A DNA stretch of 64,000 nt from Peltaster fructicola (taxonomy: Eukaryota > Ascomycota > Dothideomycetes), in the NCBI GenBank assembly GCA_001592805.2, contig CP051139.1, forward strand, positions 3,286,001-3,350,000. The letters are read 5' to 3'. The notes under the pieces were generated by a model. The model worked only from the letters and a program-made list of their open reading frames with translations. It ran no database searches and was not told the origin of the DNA. The first letter of the stretch is position 1, and the number at the start of each line of letters is the position of its first letter. Of this stretch, positions 42,667-51,857 are shown piece by piece. Both the position numbers and the translations under genes were made by a program.

Positions 42667-44649
42667 ATGCGCATCAACAGATTACCGGCTAGCCTCGCCC
42701 TATTGCTGGCCTCGAGTCTCGTTCATGGCTTTTACCTTCCAGGCCTGACACCAACGAACTACCAGAAAGGAGACGTCGTCCAGCTGAACGTCAATCACCT
42801 CACGCCTGCAGAAGGCAACATCGATCACACCACCAAGTCGATATTCTCCTTCGACTACTACCATGCCTCGTTCAAATTCTGCTGGCCGGAGCGAGGAGCA
42901 TACCATCAATCAGAGTCGCTTGGCAGCATACTGTTCGGTGACCGCATAGTTTCTTCTCCCTTCCAGCTGCGAATGCTCGAGAACCAAACACAATGCATGG
43001 CCGTGTGCGGTACAAAGACGTTCGAGGTAGACGATGCAAAATTCGTGAATCAGAGGATATATCAGAGCTACAACATCAATTGGCTAGTGGATGGTCTCCC
43101 TGCAGGCTCTCCCATGATTGACACGCAGACGGCTGCGATATCATACCAGCCCGGGTTCCCACTGGGTGCAATCGAAGAGGACCAGGCAATACTCAACAAT
43201 CACTATGATATTGTCGTTGACTACCACGAGGTCCGTCCAGGTCAATACAGAGTTGTGGGAGTGCAGGTTATGCCATTGTCTCTGGGAGATTCGAAACTCG
43301 TCCACCCAGACGGAACAGATATGACAGCACAATGCGATGAGTCTAGTCGACCTTTGACACTGTCCGAAGAGCGGGATACCAATGTTACATGGACATACAG
43401 AGTGTTTTGGCAGCCTTCGTCAGTCACATTTGCGACCAGATGGGACAGGTACCTGCATGTCTTCGCGCCACGGATTCAGTGGTTCTCTCTGGTGAATAGT
43501 GCCGTCATTGTCACCTTCCTTGTCGGCATGGTATCCGCGCTCCTAAGCCGAACACTGAAGAAGGATATCGCGAGATACAATAGGCTTGACCAGTACGAGC
43601 TGGCTGATATGAATGGAGACATGGATGAAGGCGTACAAGAGGACAGCGGGTGGAAGCTGGTACATGGCGATGTCTTTCGACCGCCAAAGAACTCGCTTCT
43701 GCTTGCGATCTTCGTTGGAAATGGTGCTCAGCTCTTCTCTATGGTCGGCACTACGATCGCGATTGCAGCTGTTGGCTTTCTGTCACCAAGCAACAGAGGT
43801 TCGCTCGGTACGATCATGATCCTGCTCTACACGGTCTTTGGCTTTATCGGCGGCTATGTCAGCAGTCGTGTGTACAAGGCGTTCCGTGGGGAGAAGTGGA
43901 AGCAGCTCTTCATCTTCACACCTGTCCTGGTCCCAGGCACGATATTCGCTACTTTCTTCCTGCTGAACCTCTTCGTCTGGGCCAGACAGTCGTCAGGAGC
44001 GGTGCCTTTCACAACCATGCTGGTGATCGTCAGCTTGTGGTTCTTGATCTCTGTGCCGTTAAGCATCGCAGGATCATGGGCAGGATACAAGCAGACTCTA
44101 CCTGAACCGACCGTCAAGACCAACCAGATCCCACGGCAGATCCCTCCTACCACAGGATATCTCCGACCTGTGCCAAGCATGCTTCTAGGTGGTATACTGC
44201 CATTTGGTGCCATCTTCATCGAGCTATACTTCATCATGTCCTCGCTGTGGAGCAGTAGGATATACTACATGTTCGGGTTCTTGTTCCTTTGTTACGGCTT
44301 GATGATCGTTACGTCTGCCGCCCTCACGATTATCATGATTTATTTCGTGCTATGCGCTGAGAACTACCATTGGCAATGGAGGGCCTTCGCAACTGGCGGT
44401 GCAAGCGCAGGCTATGTCTTCGCCTCTAGCTTGCTGTACTGGGCCCGGAGTATCAGCTTCAGCACTTGGACAGGTGGCCTACTATTCTTTGGCTACTCTG
44501 CACTGCTCAGCTTTTTGTGGTTTGTCCTTACAGGGTGAGTTGTCTCTACGCCTTCAATGAAACGTTGCTAATTTCTGCCCAGGTCAATCGGCTTTGTGGC
44601 AAGTTGGATGTTCGTGCATCGTATATACGGATCTCTGAGAGTTGACTGA
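42667..44649 (+). CDS. TM9 superfamily nonaspanin (EMP70-like)
   Basis: Endosome/Golgi membrane protein that helps sort glycine-rich membrane helices and supports adhesion and metal balance. Exons are 42667-44534 and 44583-44649 (intron 48 bp); the product is 644 residues. A signal peptide (LPASLALLLASSLVHG) leads to a lumenal domain beginning FYLPGLTPTNYQKGDVVQLN, the family's hallmark start. Nine hydrophobic segments follow from about residue 277, including the conserved WKLVHGDVFRPP loop, AVGFLSPSNRGSLGT, GGYVSSRVYK and GGILPFGAIFIELYFIMSS. The second exon supplies the last helix and the tail HRIYGSLRVD. The end resembles the KxD/E COPI and retention signal of the family, with Arg in place of Lys. 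Assignment to TM9SF is firm; the exact paralogue is not. Confidence 0.94.
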
Positions 44650-44880
44650 TCTCGTTGTATTGAGCGTATATAGCATTTGCGCATTCATCGTTAGCGAGCT
44701 AAGAGCACGCAATAGTTGATCGTTGTGATCTCAACATGAAGGCGAAAGTGGCAGTCGGCCCCACCACTGACGTACATGACGTTGTTTCCTGGCGCGTGAT
44801 GGGATCAAGACACTTCTCGATTCAAGCGTGCTTGTACTTCTTCACACACACGCATTGAGCCAGGTCAGTACACCCATACC

Positions 44881-45699
44881 ATGTCCTCATTTCGGTCTGC
44901 AGTACAGCATCTTGCAAGGACAACTGCTCGAAAGCCAGCACTGACATGCTGTGTGCAGAATACATTCAAACAATCCTATCACACAACACCACGCAAGATG
45001 TCTTTCAGCAACGCAGACACCGGCTCTAAGCCAGCCGACCCATACACACAGAAGAACCTTCAGGACCCATCATTGAAGGAGAAGATCGAGGACTTGGGCG
45101 CTTTCGTTGACAGAGCCAAGTTCTGTATGCTCACCACCAAGACCACTGATGGCCTTCTTGCAAGCAGAGCTATGGCACTCGCTGCTAAGGTGGGTTGTTC
45201 TGCTGTTGCACTGAACCAAGCTAATAGCAGTCAGGAGCACAACGGCGCTGACTTCATCTTCCACACCAACACTGAGTCTGGCAAGACCGACGACATTGAC
45301 GCCAATCCAGAGGTCAACCTTGGCTTCCTGAACTCCTACGGCGAGTGGGCATCGATCTCGGGCACCGCTTCGATCATCACCGATCGTTCAAAGGTCCACA
45401 AGTTCTACTCACCAGCGTTGAAGGCCTGGCTTGGAGACCTTGGTGACGGAAAGCACGACGGCGGTCCAGATGACCCAAGAATCGCAGTGATTGAGGTCAA
45501 GAGCAAGAGTGCACAGTACGCAGTCAGCAGAAAGACACAGATTGGTCAGGCTTTCGAGGTCGCAAAGGGTGTGGTCACCGGAGAGGCACCTCAAGTGAAC
45601 AAGCTTCGACACCTCAGTGAATCTGAGCTCCAGCAGGGTGAGTCTTCCGACAGTGTCCAGCGCTCTTGATACTAACAGCACGCAGTCCGTTCAGGATAG
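44881..45699 (+). CDS. bli-3: BLI-3-like flavin-binding split-barrel protein
   Basis: Relative of pyridoxamine-phosphate oxidases (general stress protein 26 type) and of Neurospora BLI-3, a blue-light-induced protein of unknown reaction. Exons are 44881-45189, 45235-45637 and 45686-45699, giving 241 residues. The first intron is 45 bp, a multiple of three and free of stops, so retained transcripts would add 15 residues in the middle of the barrel; removing it restores MALAAKEHNGADFIFHTNTE. Core lines are DRAKFCMLTTKTTDGLLASR, ESGKTDDIDANPEVNLGFL and WASISGTASII. A 39-residue basic leader before MSFSNADTG could target mitochondria, or translation may start at that second ATG (44998). Four GATC tetramers lie in the 233 bp upstream; light-response elements contain GATC, so light control is possible but not shown. 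Confidence 0.9.
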
Positions 45700-46677
45700 A
45701 TCAAAATCAATCGAACGAAAGCGAGGTAGTTCACGGGCAGATACCCGACAGAAGACATAACATGAAACAAATATCACAACGATATCCGTCTCAGGGAATC
45801 CAGCCGCAATCTGCACATCTTCCGACATGATTCGTCCTTCACTTGGTCGGAGGTACTACTGTCACGAAGCAGACGTCGCATGCAGCTTGATGTTTCAGTA
45901 CGCCGTAATAAGTCTAAAATTGACACTGTTACGTCGGGCACAGCGCGTAGCGTTCTGCATCTTGACGCCGTAACGCCGCAGTATGGCCAATGGTGTGGTC
46001 TCGCTGACACTGCAGCATAGAGACAAACACAGGAGTAGGTCCTGAGATCTCAACGAGCTGTCTCATCGCCGAACAGATCATATTGACGAATCGCTTCCCA
46101 GCCGATCTTCCGGCCAGCCATCCTGTGATGTATTTCGCTGTCGACCTGGACTGTAAGGCAAAATCTGGCAACGAATGAGCGCATGCCCTGAGAGTCCACG
46201 CCATCAGACCCACACACTTCAAACGGGTCTTGTACCTGAGCACGGCCATAGCCGCAAGCTTAGGGGCTTCTTCTGCGCCTCCTGTCGAGCATTCACCTTA
46301 CGCGTCCTCCTCAGGAACACTAAACGCAGGCTCATCGGCATAAGATCTCGTTGGCGAGATATCAAGCTCATGCTCCACATGGTTTGACCCATGAGACAGA
46401 CGAACCATTCCCATGCACTGAGCGTCGTAAGTGCTGTGATCCTCACAGGGGATGGCGCGGCACCAGCTCTGGTCACTGTGGTCAATGGTATGTTAAGACT
46501 CTTCCTCTCTTCCTTCTACCTTCCTCCTCTACACAGGCTTGTCTTCTTGTGCATACAGAGCATTCGCTCATTTCAGTCTTTCTGTCCTCCTCGTGGACGC
46601 ATTCATTCATTCTTACAATACTCTGCCCTGGTTGGCAGTGTAGCACATACAACGCTCTCTTTGAACGCAAGTCGTCA
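45700..46677. other. Intergenic region between bli-3 and GH128 genes
   Basis: About 1 kb. It holds the GH128 promoter, with a pyrimidine-rich tract at about 46498-46535. On the minus strand, 46050-46414 has coding-like frames (SHGSNHVEHELDISPTRSYA; then HHRMAGRKIGWEAIRQYD) that might be two exons of a small gene, but the splice join is not convincing. Confidence 0.4.
46498..46535 (+). promoter_or_regulatory. CT-rich promoter tract of the GH128 gene
   Basis: Nearly unbroken pyrimidines (CTCTTCCTCTCTTCC, then TTCCTCCTCT) lie about 140-180 bp before the start codon. Such CT blocks often precede transcription starts of strongly expressed fungal genes. Confidence 0.4.
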
Positions 46678-48201
46678 ATGAATCCCTTCGCAATGGCTCG
46701 ACTCAACATGGTTACCGTCCTTGGCCTGGCCGCCACGGCCCTCGCCCTGCCAGGATCTGGCTATGGAACACACTCTCACCCAACAGGCACTCACGGCAAG
46801 CACTCTGGCACTGGTGTCAGATCTCACCATCATCCAAGCGGTACAAGAGCATCGTCCGCCTACAACGTACACTCTCACAAGCACTCGCACTCTCACAAGG
46901 TTCACTCATCCGAAGCCTCAGCTGTGGTCAGCTCTGCTGATGCAGTTGTCACTGACTATGCTGCCAAGTACAATGTAGAGGGCTCAGCATCAAGCGACTG
47001 CGGTACAGTCACTAGCAAGATCCAAGTCACCGTCACCATCACTGCTGAGGACACTACATCTTCTGCCGCCACGAGCCTCATCATCGACAGTGCTCCATAC
47101 GTCGTCAGCTCCGTTGCTGGCGAGACTTCAGTCGCTGGTGCCTCCTCGACACAAGTATCTATCGTCAGCTCCAGCAGCCCTGCTGCAGTCGTTGCATCAA
47201 CTCAGTACACCACCAGCACCAGTGCCATGCAGGCTGCTACTGCGTACAACGACAAGGCTTATGGAGGAGGCTGGAGCATCGCTTCCGCTGCGATTGCCGC
47301 ACACAACTCGAACCCAGCCGCCGTTCACATCTCCTCAGTCTCCGTTGAGTCTACCTCTACTCCAATCGTCCAGTACACTTCTACCTCCACTGCGATTGCC
47401 ACGCACGCCTCGTCGACCTCGGTCCAAGCATACACAGCTGCATCATCGGCTGCGAGCTCGACAACTTCCACATCCAGTAAAACACCTCAGCGTGGCGTTG
47501 CCTACAACGATGTAAGCCTGGTCGAAAACTTTTGCAACTCTGAGACTGTGAAGTGGGCATTCAACTGGGGATCTACAACTGGTACTCTTCCAAGTGGCGT
47601 GAAATTTATCCCAACCCTCTGGGGAACTGCGGACCAATTCACCGAGCCATGGATTAAGAATGCACAAGCTGCCATCAGCAGCGGATCAGAATACCTCTTC
47701 TCCTTCAACGAACCCGACATAGAGTCGCAAGCCAATATCAAAGCTCCAGCGGCTGCCGCTGCATACAAAACCTGGGTTTCTGACCCGTTCAAGGACACCG
47801 GAGTCAAGCTCTGTGCTCCTGCCGTGACCAATGGTGACAGCACAAAGGGCTATGGTCTTGGATGGCTCGCGGAGTTTATGAAAGAGTGCACAGACTGCCA
47901 GATCGATTGCATCAACATCCACTGGTATGGAGAGGATGTCACCGCTCTCGAGACACAAGTCAAAGCTGCAATCAACCAGGCGGCAGAGAGCAGCATTGGC
48001 GAGGTATACCTCAGCGAATTTGGTCTCAATGGCTATCCTACAGCATCCACTATCAGCACGTTCCTGGACTCTGCCTTGCCAATGCTTCAGGCAAAAGCGA
48101 ACTTGACTGGCTACGCTTATTTCATGCTCAACAACAGCATCCTGGTCACGGATAACTCGCTGAACGCCGCTGGGCAAACGTACCTGGACTTTGCCACCTA
48201 G
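46678..48201 (+). CDS. Secreted GH128 glycosidase (Asl1-like cell-wall protein)
   Basis: Single exon of 507 residues starting MNPFAMARLNMV. A signal peptide ends near ATALALPGSGYG. A His/Gly/Ser-rich stretch follows (HKHSHSHKVHSS), then a long Ser/Thr/Ala-rich stalk to about residue 265, probably O-mannosylated. The GH128 (Glyco_hydro_cc) domain occupies about 271-507: QRGVAYNDVSLVENF, KWAFNWGSTTG, FIPTLWGTADQF, EYLFSFNEPDI with the likely acid/base E345, DCINIHWYGED, and EVYLSEFGLNGY with the likely nucleophile E447. Known members cut beta-1,3-glucan, and Asl1 of fission yeast is linked to the cell wall. No GPI signal is visible at the C-terminus. Confidence 0.93.
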   Translation: MNPFAMARLNMVTVLGLAATALALPGSGYGTHSHPTGTHGKHSGTGVRSHHHPSGTRASSAYNVHSHKHSHSHKVHSSEASAVVSSADAVVTDYAAKYNVEGSASSDCGTVTSKIQVTVTITAEDTTSSAATSLIIDSAPYVVSSVAGETSVAGASSTQVSIVSSSSPAAVVASTQYTTSTSAMQAATAYNDKAYGGGWSIASAAIAAHNSNPAAVHISSVSVESTSTPIVQYTSTSTAIATHASSTSVQAYTAASSAASSTTSTSSKTPQRGVAYNDVSLVENFCNSETVKWAFNWGSTTGTLPSGVKFIPTLWGTADQFTEPWIKNAQAAISSGSEYLFSFNEPDIESQANIKAPAAAAAYKTWVSDPFKDTGVKLCAPAVTNGDSTKGYGLGWLAEFMKECTDCQIDCINIHWYGEDVTALETQVKAAINQAAESSIGEVYLSEFGLNGYPTASTISTFLDSALPMLQAKANLTGYAYFMLNNSILVTDNSLNAAGQTYLDFAT

Positions 48202-48689
48202 CGGACCAGATTGGCATAACGTTGTGGTAGATACGTAGTCAGAGTAACATGAAATCCATTGCGCTGAACGGTGTGAGACATGTTCACCATCCTTCCTTTT
48301 GTCTCATATAAGTCTTACTGAACAAGGCTATCTACATGTATAAATATTACGAGATCGTCCGTGCACAGTGCTCGATCGTCTAATGCTTCCAAACTTGCTC
48401 GCGACGACAACCGACCTTCACGAATACGCATCTCTGCCACACAAACGATGATGCCAGTCACAACTCAATGAGTACCATATTATTCTGCTACATCATTTAT
48501 TGCTATCAGTGCAGATGTCCTCGTTGCAGAGACAGACCTGCTGCCCAGGGTAGCCGTTTACAGGCTGAGGCACAGTCTTATGGTATATTTGTGGTAATCG
48601 ACTTCAAGCAGTCAACCACTTCATCACTCATTTCTCCCAATGTCATGACTTGTTGACCTCTTCCTTCGTGCTGACAAGACTACAGAAAT
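48202..48689. other. Intergenic region after the GH128 gene
   Basis: 3' untranslated region of the glycosidase gene and spacer. Nothing else supported. Confidence 0.4.
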
Positions 48690-50037
48690 GGAGCTTACCG
48701 AGGCCAGCACAAGCAGTCTACCTTGCAACACATTGCTGTCGTCTCTGAGCTCATCGTCCTCACCAAGGAACTGCTCTATCGACTCGCCTATTCTACCGCT
48801 CCGAGAAGTACTGCACCGTACTAAGTAGCCTCCTCTCAGTCTCCTCCTCCAGCAGTACATCCGCTATCACGAGCACGCCTTGCATCACAGGTTCAGCGAT
48901 ATTCTTGGTCAGCCAGACTTCTGCAACGATTGAAGACCTCGAATCGCTCCTATCGTGTAAGGAAGGGTCGATCAGCTGGCTCGCCACAGCAATACATTGC
49001 TAGACACAGGAACGCCCACCTTGACTGGATGCAAGTCGTCTAAGGTGACGTACAATACTCACGAGCATGTGATGCCATACACCACGCTCTGTAACGGTAC
49101 GCCCAGAACACACGGCATTGCGACTTGAACCTGGCTCGGTACGTTAGTAAGTGTTTCTGCGAATAAGCTTGCGGCTTCGAGCTCTAGCGGTAAGGATGCG
49201 CTCATTGATTCGTTAAGCAGTTCTCTATCGATCATCGTCGACATTGGACCTGTCCTCATGTCGGCCAGCGGTGCTCTTGGTCAAAATTCTCTCCGCTGGA
49301 GCAGCGACCTCATGGCAATTGGCATTCGATCTTTCGAACGAAGCCCGTTACCTATAGGCCAAGTTGCAACAAGTGCTTCACTGCCGTGACCACAGTCTCC
49401 AGCGTAAACGTCTCAGGCACCCCGACACAGCCGGTACGAGCAGATTAACAAACACATCGCATAACGGCGACATTGTTCTCAACGGCAACGCAGTCTCAGC
49501 AAAGCAGACCACAACGCTCGACATACAGACGATTGCAGTTCGCTTCGACTGCTCTATCTGTCAATGGAAAGACCATCACATTTTTCCGACGTTGGCGCAG
49601 GATCTCTTTCAGACGGCACTGTGAACCTTCTGGAGCCAGGCGCGATGCCCACGATACAATCTGTTACCGCTGACGCTTTGTCTAACGCCCAGACGCTGAG
49701 TATTGGCATCTCAGCAACCATAGCGGGCAGACCGTTTCGGTTGATAGTTCTGTTGTCAGACTCTGCGGCAGCACAGTCCAGATAGCTCCCAGTGATCACG
49801 GCGGGAGCAGTCTTGACGTTAGCTTCGATGGGTCTGTCGATCGTCCTGACCAGCAATGCGCCGATCATCACCGGCGGGCGTCTCACAGCTGGGTAGATGA
49901 CTGTCATTGCAGGTCAGACCATCACGGCTGCCTCTAATGCTGTCCTGGTGGATGGCAAGACGGCATCACTATCTGCGATTGTATTCAGAGTCAATGGCCT
50001 GATGGGACTGCTTGGCTTCTTCACAATAGCACTCTAG
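48690..50037 (+). pseudogene. Relic of a repetitive Ser/Thr-rich GPI-anchored surface protein
   Basis: No intact gene is present, but all three plus frames carry short stretches of the same kind of sequence. From about 48700: STSSLPCNTLL, then SSTSAITSTPCITG. From about 49150: GTLVSVSANKLAASSSSGKD. Around 49550: STALSVNGKTITF in one frame, and in the next VGAGSLSDGTVNLLEPGAM and QTLSIGISATIAG. The last part (49905-50037) reads IAGQTITAASNAVLVDGKT and ends in a hydrophobic tail (GLMGLLGFFTIAL) and a stop at 50037, as in a GPI-anchor signal. Repeated (V/A)-G-(K/Q)-TIT blocks are typical of fungal surface proteins. Several frame changes and stops interrupt it, and no splice set explains them. 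The left limit is uncertain. I saw no intact paralogue in the window. Confidence 0.6.
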
Positions 50038-50214
50038 TCGTAGAAACCGGATAGAAATGTATAAAACGCACTTCCCTTGCATCTACACACTACAGAGCCC
50101 ACGTTCAGGCGCACGAGTAGATGGGCCCGACTTTTGAGAGGTTACGTCATCCTGATATATTCCAATGCTCCGACACATCCACAAGGTATTCGCTCTACTT
50201 TTGTCTTTAGCATA

Positions 50215-51361
50215 ATGGCAACCATGAAAGCAATCAGTAAGTAGTAACATAGGACGACATTATTGCTGACATGGCACAGGAATCAAAGATGGCAAAGGTC
50301 CAATCGAGAATCTCTACATAGGCGAGATTGAGCGGCCAAAGCCTGACCATGCCAAAGCACTCGTCAAGGTCAAGGCATTCGGTCTCAATCGGATGGACCT
50401 GCTCCAGCGTGAAGGACAATATCCGGTGCCACCTCAAGCGCCTGAGACGATGGGAGTTGAGTTCAGCGGTATCATCGAGGAGGTAGCCTCTGAAGCTGAG
50501 AAAGGCTTCAAGAAAGGCGATGCAGTCTTCGGTCTGGCATACGGTGGTGCCTACGCAGAGTACATTGCAGTGAGCACTCACATGCTCGTCCACAAGCCTG
50601 ATGAGCTCAGCTGGGAAGAGTGTGCTGGCATACCTGAGGTCTGTACGCCTGTGTACTGTTCTCGTCGACTGACCATTGCAGACGTGGATCACAGCATTGC
50701 AAGCCATGTACCTCATCGGCGAGTTTGAGCCAGGCAAGTCGATCCTCTGGCACGCGGGAGCATCATCGGTCTCCATCTCTGGACAACAGCTGAGTCTCGC
50801 CAACGGCGCATCCAAGGTCTTCTCCACAGCACGCTCTGATGACAAGGTTGACTTTTGTCTCAAAGAACTTGGCGTGAACGGAGCGTACAACACCGAGAAG
50901 ACCAAGTTTGACGAGGAGATCCTGAAAGCCACAGACGGCAAAGGTGTTGATATCATTGTTGACTTCATTGGTCCCGGATCGTTCGCACAGAACTTAAACG
51001 TCGCTGCAAAGGACGGCCGTATCGTCAATCTCGCAATCCTGTCTGGCGTCAAGATCACACCTCAGATGGAGCAACCGGACTTCTCAAACTTCTTCCGAAA
51101 ACGATTGAGATATGAGGGATCCTCGCTGCGAGCCCGAGATGAAGCATATCAAGGAAAGCTGCGTGACCAGCTTGTTGACCATGCCCTGCCCCTGTTCAAA
51201 CAAGGAAAGCTGAAAGTGTTCGTTGAGAAGGTCTTTTCGTGGGAGAAGATCCAGGAAGCTCACCAGCAGATGACTGATAACAAGGTATGCATCGTGTTTG
51301 CGCCGAAGACTTGTGCTGACCACTATAGACCAAGGGTAAATTGATCTGCACGATACCATGA
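50215..51361 (+). CDS. Quinone oxidoreductase of the PIG3 type
   Basis: Zinc-independent NADPH:quinone reductase of the medium-chain dehydrogenase family, probably cytosolic and detoxifying. Four exons, 50215-50236, 50280-50638, 50682-51284 and 51329-51361, give 338 residues; the introns are 43-44 bp. The start MATMKAIRIKDGKGP comes from a 22-base first exon. Visible family lines are VKAFGLNRMDLLQREG, PETMGVEFSGIIEEV, GGAYAEYIAVS, CAGIPETWITALQAMYLIG, and the cofactor region ILWHAGASSVSISGQQLSLA with ARSDDK downstream. DGKGVDIIVDFIGPG and the end NKTKGKLICTIP complete the fold. The Rossmann glycine pattern (HAGASSVS) is altered from the usual GASGVG, with Ser replacing the second and third glycines, though neighbouring residues are kept. 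Confidence 0.9.
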
Positions 51362-51857
51362 AGAGTGTGACAAGCTGAAAAGCAACGGATGTGCGTTTTC
51401 GGGATGGTGGTCATCTCTATGGGACTGCCACGAGATTAGGCTAGCCAATGCTTCAATATGATTTCGTATTCGACTTCAGTATGGCTGTGTACCACTCGAG
51501 ATAGCAAGGGGAGACAAACAGTAAAATGTGTGAAAGCTTAGCCTGTCAAGACTGCGGTATAGCATGTCCACACATCATCGTCCGCTCCGTACGTCTGCAG
51601 CCTGCAAATGCTTTTGCTTGCCCCATGCTGAGATGCTGAGATGCGTGTAGTCTTCATTCTGCAAATCTGATAAGGGTGCGATATTTGTTAAGCATATCGC
51701 GATGGTCCGAGCTCCAGGGCACTTTACGCGTGTACACGCGACTATTCCTCGACGTCTATCGATGAACTTCATACTTCAATGCCAACAACATCACCATGCT
51801 GACAGTATATGACAACTCGTGATCGCACAGACAGCTCTAAACAAAACTGCTGGAGCG
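51362..51857. other. Intergenic region upstream of MSH2
   Basis: 3' end of the quinone oxidoreductase gene and promoter of MSH2. An open frame leads into MSH2 from a GTG at 51819 but offers no earlier ATG. Confidence 0.45.
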
